Source: a virus. From it: a DNA stretch of 38,344 nucleotides. The first letter of the stretch is position 1. Each line of letters opens with the position of its first letter. Of the stretch, positions 31,196-38,212 are shown piece after piece. Location of the stretch: the IMG/VR virus record IMGVR_UViG_3300029922_000165, positions 1 through 38,344 of that record; one strand, written 5' to 3'. Under the pieces are notes generated by a model. It was not told the DNA's origin, did no database searches, and saw only the letters and a program-made list of their open reading frames with translations. The position numbers and the translations under genes are program-made.

Positions 31196-31440
31196 AGGAG
31201 CTTCCTTTCCTTCCGACTGGCCGGCCGCATGGAGATGACCGAAATGGCTTCCGCGCCCAACGGCTGAAAGACGACGGCGGCGATCGTGACGCCCTTGAGC
31301 ATCGCGACAGCGACGAGACGACCCTGGCGGGAGCGAACAAAAACGGCGTTGGCGAAGAAATCGAGATCAAGATCGGCGAAGTCCATGCCGTGCTTGGCAA
31401 GGTTCGCCAGCCGCTTGTTTTCGTCCCAAACGATCATCAT
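31192..31440 (-). CDS. brnT: BrnT-like toxin
   Basis: An 82-residue toxin of the BrnT (RelE/ParE-fold) ribonuclease family. Conserved parts are VWDENKRLANLAKHGMDF (residues 4-21) and ISVISMRPASRKE (66-78), which hold the basic and acidic residues typical of the active site. BrnT halts growth by degrading RNA and is neutralised by BrnA. ATG 31440 was chosen over the upstream ATG 31479, since a good -35/-10 pair lies between them and the family starts here. The gene opens a leftward operon within the rightward tail cluster, so it is an inserted accessory module. It may stabilise the prophage or act in superinfection or abortive defence. Confidence 0.83.
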   Translation of the reverse strand: MMIVWDENKRLANLAKHGMDFADLDLDFFANAVFVRSRQGRLVAVAMLKGVTIAAVVFQPLGAEAISVISMRPASRKERKLL

Positions 31441-31490
31441 TGGAATAGTCGTACACGGTAAATGAGTAGCCGTCAACATTTGCGTGTACG
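31441..31490 (-). promoter_or_regulatory. brnTA promoter with flanking inverted repeat
   Basis: On the minus strand, TTGACG (31476-31471) and TACGAC (31453-31448) stand 17 bases apart, a good -35/-10 pair. Transcription would begin at about 31441, next to the ATG at 31440, giving a leaderless mRNA. CGTACACG (31450-31457) and CGTGTACG (31483-31490) are perfect inverted copies that flank the -35 element, one of them overlapping the -10. That is a likely BrnA operator. Confidence 0.6.
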
Positions 31491-31560
31491 AAAAGTAGAC
31501 CCTCTGGGTTGATGTCGCCCTTGGCTCCGGTTGAGAGCTGTGACTTTGGAGATTTTCCTG

Positions 31561-31929
31561 ATGACTGATGAACCGAAAACTGCGGCGCGTTTCGTGGGCG
31601 ATCAGGCGCGCTCGCGCTCGGTGAAGCTCGGGTGGCCGATCGAATTCGGCGGCCGGATCTATGAAGAGATTTACCTGAAGCGTCTGAGGGCGGCCGAGGT
31701 CGCGGCGTTCCAGGACTCGCTGAAGGGCAAAGATCCCGCCTCGCGGGTGATCTGGCCGATTTTCTTTGACGCCGCCGAGGGGGCCGCGATTCCCTTTGAA
31801 GTGATGGAAGCGCTCGACGACGACGACCGCTACGAGCTCGACAAGGCGGCGCTCGATTTTTTGCCCCGAAGGTTCCTGGCCGACCCCAGCGATTCGCCCC
31901 GCGAGAGTGGCGAAACTACCGGATCATAG
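31561..31929 (+). CDS. E: Tail assembly chaperone gpE
   Basis: A 122-residue protein of the P2 gpE type tail assembly chaperone class. The segment LGWPIEFGGRIYEEIYLKRL (about 24-43), followed by RAAEVAAFQD, is the characteristic pattern, though the protein is longer than P2 gpE. The ATG at 31561 follows GGAG; the longer frame from 31531 is unlikely. The gene contains the slippery heptamer T_TTT_TTG at 31857-31863. A part of the ribosomes should shift -1 there and make the longer E+E' protein. Chaperones of this pair bind the tape measure protein until the tube is built around it. Confidence 0.85.
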   Translation: MTDEPKTAARFVGDQARSRSVKLGWPIEFGGRIYEEIYLKRLRAAEVAAFQDSLKGKDPASRVIWPIFFDAAEGAAIPFEVMEALDDDDRYELDKAALDFLPRRFLADPSDSPRESGETTGS

Positions 31930-32033
31930 TCGGCCGCGTCGCGGGCTGGGGCCTCGCCGAGGTGATGGCGATGTTCTGGGATGATTTCGTGGCCGAATGC
32001 GCGGAGTGCCGGCGCATCGAGGGGTGGGACTGA
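31561..32033 (+). CDS. gpE+E' frameshift product
   Basis: Reading begins as gpE, shifts -1 on T_TTT_TTG (31857-31863) and continues to the TGA at 32031-32033. The fusion is about 157 residues; the last 56 come from the -1 frame and include WRNYRIIVGRVAGWGLAEVM and FWDDFVAECAECRRIEGWD. The second frame has no good start of its own in that position. Its stop overlaps the tape measure start (TGATG), the same arrangement as P2 E, E' and T. Confidence 0.75.
31857..31863 (+). other. Programmed -1 frameshift site T_TTT_TTG
   Basis: The heptamer is in the zero frame of gpE as GAT-TTT-TTG, so both tRNAs can slip back by one base. The same heptamer is used by P2 for E/E'. The next 30 bases are GC-rich and could form structure, but no clear pseudoknot was found by eye. 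Confidence 0.8.
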
Positions 32034-34798
32034 TGGCGAGCCTGACGGAAGCTCTGACGATTGCGTTGATCGACAACGTCTCCAAGCCTGCGCGCACCGT
32101 CGCGCAGGCGCTGGCCGACGTCGAGCGGCGCACGAAGGGCCTCGAGAAGGCGCTGGCGGGATCGGGCGCTCCCGATCGCCTGGTAAAGGATCTCTCGAAG
32201 CTCAAACTCACCGTCGGCGACATCAACGCGGTCAGCGACGCCTTCAAGAAATTCGCGGCGGCGAACGGGCTCGCCGCCGATTCCACGAAATGGACCAAAG
32301 AACAGACGGCGGCGTTCAAGACTTGGAAGTCGCAGACGATCGGCGCGCTTCGCGAGGTCGAGCGGGAGCAGCGCGCCTATAGCGAGGCGATGAAGAAAGC
32401 GGTGGCGACTCCCCCGCCGATGCAGGCTCGAACTATGGCGCGCGCCGGCGGCCTCGTCGAGCGCGGCGGCCCCAGCCTGGCGGCGGGCATCCTCGGCGCT
32501 TATGTGGCGCATAGCACGGCGCATTACGCCAAGGATTCGATCGAGCTCTACCGCGAATTCGACAAGGAGCGGCGCTTCGGCAAGGCGGTGATGAAGCTCA
32601 CCGACGCCGAGCAGGCCCCGCTGGTCGAGCAGGCGATCCGCCTCGGCGGCACGACGAAATACAACGACATCCAGGTGCTGGAGTCGCAGCGCGAACTGGC
32701 GGCGCGCGGCCTGCAGCGCGACCAGGTGATGGGGTTGATGAAGAGTGCGACCGACCTCGGCCAAGCGCTCTCGCTCGACCTGCCCGATGCGGTCCGCCAG
32801 ATGGAAGGCGCGATCTTCGGCTTCAAGAAGCCGATGGACACGCTCGATCACGCGATGGCTTCGGCCAAACAGACGGCCGACGTGCAGGTGACGGCGGCCA
32901 AGCTCTCCGGCATGACGCCGGAGGATTTGACCCAGCTTTACAAGTATGGCGCGACGCCGGCGCGGCTCGCCGGGGTTTCCGAGGCGACGCTGCTCGGCTT
33001 CGGCGCGATCTCGAAAAAGTCCAATATGGGCGGCGACGAGGCCGGCGTCGCGTTCCGCGCGTTGATGGCGGCCGCGACCTCGCCGACGCGCGGCGCGAAG
33101 ACGGCGCTGCGCGCCGCGGGGCTCAATTACGCCGACTATCAGAAGGCTCCTGACCATCTCGAGCTCGCGCCCTTCGTCGGCGACGTCGCCGAGCGTTACG
33201 GCGTCAAGCTGGACGCGTCCGCGCAAAAGGCGCTCGGGAAAGTCTTCACTGACAAAGCGCTGATCTCCGACCCGGCGAAGTTCATGCCGGCGGTGATGGC
33301 GACGCTTGGCGACGTGCTCGGCGGCTCGGACGCCAAATCCAAAAAGTCGATCGCCGGCGCGGCCATGGCTTATCTCAAGGCCTCGATGCAGGGCGTCGAC
33401 GTCAATGCCCTGATCGTCGACTTGATGAAGAAGCTGCCGGGCAACCTGGCGCTCGCCAATGCGATTTTCGGAGCGAAACAGGGCGGTCGCATTTCGTCCG
33501 CGCTCGGCGACCCCGAGACGTTCAAGCGGTTGATCGACGAGATCCAGAACGATTCCCCCGATCGCGCAAGCAATGTCGCCAATGAGCGCATGTCCGGATT
33601 CGATGGCGCGATGTCCCGCCTCGAGGGCTCGCTCAAGAATTTGGAGACCGCGTTCGGCCGCTCGATCGACGGCGGAGGAGACGGCGGCGCGCTGACCATG
33701 CTGGCCGACACGGCGGGCAAGGTGACTCAGGCCTTCGCGGAACTGCCGGGCCCGGTGATCCGCAGCGTGGCGGAAATTGCCGCGCTGGGCGCAGCCTTTG
33801 CGGGCTTGAAGGGCGTCGAGGCGCTGATGGGCGGCTTTGGCCTTAAGAGCTCTGCGGTCGCGCTGACAGGCGCTGCGGAGGCTCTGACTCTATCAGCAGG
33901 GCGCATCGCCGAGGGCGGGGCAGTTGGCGCGCTGGCGGGCGGCGGCGCGGCGCTCGCCGAGGGCGCGGCGATAGGTCTCGGCGGTCGTTTGTTGATGCTG
34001 GTTTCGCGCCTGACGGCCGTGGGCGTGGCGGCTTCCGTGGCTGATGCGGCGCTCGAATTGTTCGCGCCGCAACTGGCGGCGTCGATCCACGACGCCGTGG
34101 GCGCTGCGCTCGCATCGGCCGCCAAGGCGGTCAAGGATTACGTCTCGCCGCCGGGGCCGGCCGCACGCCGGCCGGCGGATGCTGAGGACCGCAAGGCTGA
34201 CGCCGATGAGGTGGAATACCGCCGAAGGCAGGAGAATATTCGCAACGGCAAAGAGGGCACTGTCTACGAAATAAATGCCAAAATCGCGGAGGTCGAGAAG
34301 CGGCTGAAGGCGTGGAGTGTCGAGCCGGTGAGGTCGCCAAAACTCGACGATGTCGTGCTCAACCAAGCCTACGCCCATCAGCGCGAGGCCACGAGCTCGA
34401 CCGTTGGCTCGGTCTACACGTTCGACCCTGAGCGCATGCGCGGCAACGCTATGAGCCGTCCGCTGACCGAGCCGCCCGCGCCGCTCTGGGCCCAGCCCGG
34501 ATATGATTTCGCCGACGGTCATCCCGCGCCCGACGCTTCGCATCTCAAACCCTCCGTCGACGCGGGCGCGCTTGATGACGTGACCAGCAAAGCGGCCGAG
34601 GCGCTGGCCGCGATCGGCGGCCTGACGCGGCCTGTGACGGTGCAGGTCGATACGTCGGCGATCGATGCGGCGATTGCGAAAGTGCAGTCGCTGCTCTCCA
34701 AATTGTCGGGCCTCGGCGGCGGCGCGTCGGCGATGTCGTCCTCATATGGCGGGGCGCAGCGCGGCGGGTTCACGTCGCAAGGCATGCCGGGGCAATAA
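32033..34798 (+). CDS. T: Tape measure protein
   Basis: A 921-residue tail tape measure protein of P2 gpT type; its length sets the tail length. It begins MASLTEALTIALIDNVSKPA with a long helical charged region, then GPSLAAGILGAYVAHSTAH (hydrophobic), and a conserved middle (about 290-490) with LTQLYKYGATPARLAGVSEA and FGAISKKSNMGGDEAGVAFR, typical of phage tape measures. A further hydrophobic Ala/Gly-rich part (about 610-690) may insert into the host membrane during DNA delivery. The start overlaps the E' stop. It is encoded just before gpU. Confidence 0.93.
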   Translation: MASLTEALTIALIDNVSKPARTVAQALADVERRTKGLEKALAGSGAPDRLVKDLSKLKLTVGDINAVSDAFKKFAAANGLAADSTKWTKEQTAAFKTWKSQTIGALREVEREQRAYSEAMKKAVATPPPMQARTMARAGGLVERGGPSLAAGILGAYVAHSTAHYAKDSIELYREFDKERRFGKAVMKLTDAEQAPLVEQAIRLGGTTKYNDIQVLESQRELAARGLQRDQVMGLMKSATDLGQALSLDLPDAVRQMEGAIFGFKKPMDTLDHAMASAKQTADVQVTAAKLSGMTPEDLTQLYKYGATPARLAGVSEATLLGFGAISKKSNMGGDEAGVAFRALMAAATSPTRGAKTALRAAGLNYADYQKAPDHLELAPFVGDVAERYGVKLDASAQKALGKVFTDKALISDPAKFMPAVMATLGDVLGGSDAKSKKSIAGAAMAYLKASMQGVDVNALIVDLMKKLPGNLALANAIFGAKQGGRISSALGDPETFKRLIDEIQNDSPDRASNVANERMSGFDGAMSRLEGSLKNLETAFGRSIDGGGDGGALTMLADTAGKVTQAFAELPGPVIRSVAEIAALGAAFAGLKGVEALMGGFGLKSSAVALTGAAEALTLSAGRIAEGGAVGALAGGGAALAEGAAIGLGGRLLMLVSRLTAVGVAASVADAALELFAPQLAASIHDAVGAALASAAKAVKDYVSPPGPAARRPADAEDRKADADEVEYRRRQENIRNGKEGTVYEINAKIAEVEKRLKAWSVEPVRSPKLDDVVLNQAYAHQREATSSTVGSVYTFDPERMRGNAMSRPLTEPPAPLWAQPGYDFADGHPAPDASHLKPSVDAGALDDVTSKAAEALAAIGGLTRPVTVQVDTSAIDAAIAKVQSLLSKLSGLGGGASAMSSSYGGAQRGGFTSQGMPGQ

Positions 34799-34799
34799 C

Positions 34800-35219
34800 A
34801 TGCTGTACATGCTCGGCGGCGTGACCTTCGAGGTTGCGCCGACCAACCTTGACCAGGCGCAGCGGACGCGCGGCTTCGATTGGGCGGCCAAGCCGATCGT
34901 CGGCGCGGCCAAGCCACGCGAGGCGATGGGCGCGGCCGACGCAACCGTCGCCCTGCGCGGAAAACTGTTTCCGCAGATGTGGGGCGTGGGCGGCCTCGAG
35001 GCGCTCGCCGCCATGGCCGAGGCGGGCGCGCCGCAGATGCTGATCCGCGGCGACGGCCAGGTGCTCGGCTGGCAGTGCATCGAGCATATCCACGAGACGC
35101 ACAGCTACCTCGACCCGCAGGGGCAGGGGCGGGTGATCGAATTCGACATGGCGATGGTCGCCTCGCCGGATGGGCCCGGCGCGGCGGCGATGATTTCCCT
35201 GCTCGAGGGGCTGTTCTGA
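34800..35219 (+). CDS. U: Tail protein gpU
   Basis: A 139-residue protein of the P2 gpU family. Signs are MLYMLGGVTFEVAPTNLD, AKPIVGAAKPREAMG, and the FPQMWGVGGLEALAAMAEAG segment, all classical for gpU. In P2-like phages it takes part in tail completion. It begins one base after the tape measure stop, and its stop overlaps the gpX start by one base. Confidence 0.92.
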   Translation: MLYMLGGVTFEVAPTNLDQAQRTRGFDWAAKPIVGAAKPREAMGAADATVALRGKLFPQMWGVGGLEALAAMAEAGAPQMLIRGDGQVLGWQCIEHIHETHSYLDPQGQGRVIEFDMAMVASPDGPGAAAMISLLEGLF

Positions 35220-35446
35220 TGGCGACGATCGCGACGCTGAAGTTTCCGAACCGGGACATGCCGCTCGACCTGCTGCTTTATGTCGCGATCGGGCGCGAGG
35301 TTCCTGGCCTTGTCGAGGATACGCTCGGCCGCAATCCCGGCCTTGCCGATCTCGGGCTGTTTCCGCCGGCGGGGACGCAGGTGCTGGTCGCCGTGCCGCC
35401 GCCGCCGGGCGTGACGCCGCCGCCGGCCGTGGTCTCGCTGTTCTGA
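35219..35446 (+). CDS. X: Tail protein gpX
   Basis: A 75-residue gpX protein with the LysM-like pattern LDLLLYVAIGREVPGLVEDT, then LGRNPGLADLGLFPPAGT and a terminal PPP-rich segment, as in P2 gpX. It belongs to the baseplate or tail end; in P2-like phages it lies before the lysis or D genes. Here the P2 order X-D is broken by the leftward RHH gene and the antirepressor region, which have evidently been inserted. Confidence 0.9.
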   Translation: MATIATLKFPNRDMPLDLLLYVAIGREVPGLVEDTLGRNPGLADLGLFPPAGTQVLVAVPPPPGVTPPPAVVSLF

Positions 35447-35465
35447 TGCGCGCGGGAGAAGCCGT

Positions 35466-35669
35466 TCAAGCCTTCTGCGCCGCGTCGAGGGCGGAACTTA
35501 ACAGGCGGCGGATGGCTTCGGGGCGGGAGGGCTTAGGGCTAGGTTGGCTGTCGATCCATGCGTCCAGTCGGGCGATCGTTGGCCGCTGAACGCGGACAGT
35601 AAGGGCCTCGGAGTCAACCGGAGGCCGTCCCATCTTTTTAGCACTTTTTAGTGTTGACAACTTCGCCAT
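35466..35669 (-). CDS. Ribbon-helix-helix (CopG-like) regulator
   Basis: A 67-residue leftward protein. The core SEALTVRVQRPTIARLDAWI is a ribbon-helix-helix strand and helix, followed by PSRPEAIRRLLSSALD, the second helix with the usual R-P-E-A-I-R pattern. GRPPV before it resembles an AT-hook-like or basic arm. Such small proteins are transcriptional repressors or antitoxins; no toxin partner is recognised next to it. It ends 20 bases after gpX (convergent). Its promoter overlaps the opposite rightward promoter, so it may regulate itself and the antirepressor genes. Confidence 0.75.
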   Translation of the reverse strand: MAKLSTLKSAKKMGRPPVDSEALTVRVQRPTIARLDAWIDSQPSPKPSRPEAIRRLLSSALDAAQKA

Positions 35670-35704
35670 GAGTTTATAATGTCAAAAAGTAACGGGCCGG
35701 TCAA
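35654..35704. promoter_or_regulatory. Overlapping face-to-face promoters
   Basis: Rightward: TTGACA (35654-35659) and TATAAT (35675-35680), both perfect consensus but 15 bases apart, drive toward 35758. Leftward: TTGACC (35704-35699) and CATTAT (35681-35676), 17 bases apart; the start would fall around 35669, the ATG of the RHH gene, giving a leaderless mRNA. The two -10 boxes share almost the same bases, so only one promoter can be used at a time. Confidence 0.6.
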
Positions 35705-35720
35705 GAGGTGCAACTCTTGA
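35701..35720. promoter_or_regulatory. 20-bp near-perfect palindrome
   Basis: TCAAGAG (35701-35707) and CTCTTGA (35714-35720) are perfect inverted arms around a nearly symmetric centre. It overlaps the leftward -35 box and lies in the 5' leader of the rightward transcript, so it may be an operator of the RHH protein or an RNA hairpin. Confidence 0.5.
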
Positions 35721-35757
35721 TCCGACCCTAACCACCGCAACCCGGAAGGGGGTCGCC

Positions 35758-36018
35758 ATGGCTGTCGCTCGCGATAGCATAGCGAGCGCGCGCGGTCATC
35801 TCGACGATGACCGGCATTTGATCGCGCTCATTCGGCTGTTTTGGGACGTGACGGCGTTCGCCGCCGGCGCTCCCGCCCACAAGGCCAAACTGGCCAAAGA
35901 ATACGCGACTCGGTTGCGTGTCGACATTGGCGCTCGCCCTGCGCGAGGCCGCGAGGCGCGGCGCATGAAGGCAAACCTGCCGACGACGCTCGGAGCGCCA
36001 CGGCAAGCCGCAATCTGA
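35758..36018 (+). CDS. Small unknown protein before the antirepressor
   Basis: An 86-residue protein with a strong ribosome binding site (GGAAGGGGG about 6 bases before ATG 35758). The middle part, DDDRHLIALIRLFWDVTAFA, is helical; the C-terminus is strongly basic (ARPARGREARRMKAN), which could bind DNA or RNA. No family recognised. It follows the rightward promoter and precedes the Rha/KilAC gene with a 135-base gap that holds nothing convincing. Possibly a regulator in the same switch. Confidence 0.6.
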   Translation: MAVARDSIASARGHLDDDRHLIALIRLFWDVTAFAAGAPAHKAKLAKEYATRLRVDIGARPARGREARRMKANLPTTLGAPRQAAI

Positions 36019-36153
36019 TCTGTTTTCACGAATGCCGCTCTTGGTCGGGCGGATAAGGCGCGGAAATTCGAGGCTTCATTGGCCCCGGTTCCGCGAACAG
36101 CGGACCCGTGCGCTTCGGGCCGACCAAGGCCGGGCGCCAATGGAGACTATGTC

Positions 36154-36927
36154 ATGAATGATGAGGTCACTGTCGATGCCGCGCGGCTGCCAGTCGTCGC
36201 GATCAAGAACGGCGAGGTGCTTGCGGACAGCCGCGATGTCGCTGAATTCTTCGGCAAGAACAACAAGGATGTAATGCGGGCGATCCGTGAATTGATCGCC
36301 AGAGAGCCGGATTTAGGCCAGCGCAATTTTGCGCCGTTCAAAATCAATGACTTAACCGGAGAGACCACCTCTCACTACGAAATGGACCGCCGAGGCTTCA
36401 CGGTTCTCGCCATGGGTTTCACCGGCGAGAAGGCCCTGAAGTGGAAGTTGCGCTATATCGACGCTTTCGAACACATGGAGGCAGAGCTCCGCAATCGGCC
36501 GGCCGTCGATCCGATCCGGGTCCTCAACGACCCCGCCGCCATGCGTGGGTTACTGCTGACCTATTCGGAAAAGGTGTTGGCCCTCGAGAAGGCCAACGCC
36601 GACATGCAACCCAAGGTCGACGCCTTTGCCCGGCTGGCGGAAGCCGAGGGCTCGCTCTGCATCACGGACGCCGCCAAGACGCTTCAAGTTCGCCCGTCGG
36701 ACCTGTTCAAGTTCCTGCGCAGCCATTCCTGGATCTATCGCCGCCCGGCGACGGACCATGACGTGGCCTACCAGTCGAAACTGACCACCGGGCTGATGGA
36801 GCACAAGACGACGACCGTGCATCGGTCGGACGGCTCGGAGAAGATCACCACGCAGGTCCGCGTTACCCCAAAAGGTTTGGCGAGACTTGCGCAAGAATTT
36901 CCTCCTCATCTCCGGTTTGTGGCCTGA
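36154..36927 (+). CDS. Rha/KilAC antirepressor-like regulatory protein
   Basis: A 257-residue protein with two known phage regulatory domains. The N-terminal Rha part (about 15-115) has VVAIKNGEVLADSRDVAEFF, VMRAIRELI and MDRRGFTVLAMGFTGEKALK, which are diagnostic. The C-terminal KilAC/antirepressor part (about 155-257) has AEAEGSLCITDAAKTLQV, LFKFLRSHSWIYRR and QVRVTPKGLARLAQEF. Rha disturbs infection in strains lacking IHF, and KilAC proteins act as antirepressors in phages such as P1 and P22 relatives. Start chosen at ATG 36154 with GGAG upstream. It is placed just before gpD, six bases apart, breaking the X-D order of P2-like tails. Confidence 0.88.
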   Translation: MNDEVTVDAARLPVVAIKNGEVLADSRDVAEFFGKNNKDVMRAIRELIAREPDLGQRNFAPFKINDLTGETTSHYEMDRRGFTVLAMGFTGEKALKWKLRYIDAFEHMEAELRNRPAVDPIRVLNDPAAMRGLLLTYSEKVLALEKANADMQPKVDAFARLAEAEGSLCITDAAKTLQVRPSDLFKFLRSHSWIYRRPATDHDVAYQSKLTTGLMEHKTTTVHRSDGSEKITTQVRVTPKGLARLAQEFPPHLRFVA

Positions 36928-36933
36928 ACTCTG

Positions 36934-37989
36934 ATGCGCGCGGCCTATCAGATCACCGTCGGCGGCAACGTCGTGACCAGCGCGTTCGCGCCGCGGCTGA
37001 TGTCGCTCATTTTCACCGACGCCGACGGCGGCGTCGCCGACACGCTGGAAATCGAGCTCGACGACACGGGCGGCGCGATCTTCCTGCCCTCGACGGGCGA
37101 TCCGATCCAGGCGCAGCTGTGGTGGGACATCCCACCGCCGGGCGCATCGGCGGGCTCGTTGCAGTTTACCGGCACGGTCGACGAGGTGCGCTCGCGCGGC
37201 GCGCGCGGCGCGGGGCGCACGCTGGCGATCATGGGCCGCTCGGCCGACATGAAGACCAAGGGCAAGCACAAGACGTCGAAGCATCTGGACAATGCGACGT
37301 TTGGTTCGGCTGCGCAGACCTTCGGGGGTATCGGCGGCTATCAGGTCAGCGTCGATTCCTCGCTCGCGTCTGTCCAGCGCGATTACTGGTTGCTCGCCAA
37401 CGAGTCGTTTCTGAGTTGGGGGCGGCGGATAGCCGAGGAGATCGGCGCGACGTTCAAGGTCGCCTATCCGAAGGCGACGTTCATTCCCCGCAATTCCGGC
37501 GATTCCGCCGCCGGCGCGGCGCTTGGCGGCGTGACGGCGATCGCGGGTCAAAATCTGATCTCGTGGGACGTCTCGCCGACCCTGTCGTCGGGCGTGTGGA
37601 ACAACGTCAAGGCGCTCTATTACGACCACACGAAGGCGCAGTGGGGCGAGGACAGCCAGGCGGTCGGATCGGCCGGCGCGGTCGCCGATCACCGCGAGAC
37701 CTTCAAACATGCCGACAAGGGACGCGCGCATGCGCGCACGACCAGCAACCTGAACAGCGCGCGCCGGCTCGCCGCCGGCTGCTCGGTCGAGATCGACGGC
37801 GACCCCGCCGCCTTGAGCCAGGCGAACCTGACGATCTCCGGCGCGCGCCCCGGCATCGATGGCGACTATCGCATCAAGACGGCTCGCCATGTGCTCGACC
37901 GTCATCGCGGCTGGACGACGACCTGCGATTGCGAGCAGCCGCAGGGCGCGGCGGGAACGGACTCGCGGGCGAAGCCGGCGGCGACTTAA
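36934..37989 (+). CDS. D: Tail protein gpD (late control)
   Basis: A 351-residue protein of the P2 gpD family, which forms the hub of the baseplate between tube and spike; it was named after its late-control role in older genetics. Signs are RAAYQITVGGNVVTSAFAPR, SLIFTDADGGVADTLEIELD (about 24-43), the GRSADMKTKGKHKTSKH region, and WGRRIAEEIGATFKVAYP. The C-terminal part has ARTTSNLNSARRLAAGCSV. It follows the antirepressor by six bases and is the last tail gene of the window. Confidence 0.92.
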   Translation: MRAAYQITVGGNVVTSAFAPRLMSLIFTDADGGVADTLEIELDDTGGAIFLPSTGDPIQAQLWWDIPPPGASAGSLQFTGTVDEVRSRGARGAGRTLAIMGRSADMKTKGKHKTSKHLDNATFGSAAQTFGGIGGYQVSVDSSLASVQRDYWLLANESFLSWGRRIAEEIGATFKVAYPKATFIPRNSGDSAAGAALGGVTAIAGQNLISWDVSPTLSSGVWNNVKALYYDHTKAQWGEDSQAVGSAGAVADHRETFKHADKGRAHARTTSNLNSARRLAAGCSVEIDGDPAALSQANLTISGARPGIDGDYRIKTARHVLDRHRGWTTTCDCEQPQGAAGTDSRAKPAAT

Positions 37990-38013
37990 GCGGTTTTTCT
38001 GAGGAACGACCCG

Positions 38014-38202
38014 ATGACCTGGCGCGCTTTTACCGCGGCCGTGATCGCCGCCGCATGGCTGTTGGCTGTCGGCATGCGCGTGTTTGGTTGCTCCGCGATG
38101 AGGTTCGTCGACCTCCTGCTCGCCGCGATTGTGGCGGCGCTCGCCTATGCGGTGTGGCTGGCGGTTTCGCGCCACAAGCCGTCGCCGATGGATCCTGACT
38201 GA
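38014..38202 (+). CDS. Small membrane protein, holin candidate
   Basis: A 62-residue protein with two probable membrane helices: WRAFTAAVIAAAWLLAVGMR (3-22) and FVDLLLAAIVAALAYAVWLA (31-50), separated by a short polar turn with a Cys, and ending in a charged tail. GAGGAA stands before ATG 38014. The size and two-helix layout fit a class II holin, and the amidase gene follows directly. This is inference from topology and context; a spanin-like or other accessory role cannot be excluded. Confidence 0.65.
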   Translation: MTWRAFTAAVIAAAWLLAVGMRVFGCSAMRFVDLLLAAIVAALAYAVWLAVSRHKPSPMDPD

Positions 38203-38212
38203 GAGGCTTGAA

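Noticed and set aside
36019-36153. Extra gene or earlier start for the Rha/KilAC protein in the gap
   Set aside because: The upstream extension (from 36079) is Pro/Arg-rich with no ribosome binding site, while ATG 36154 has GGAG and begins just before the Rha domain.
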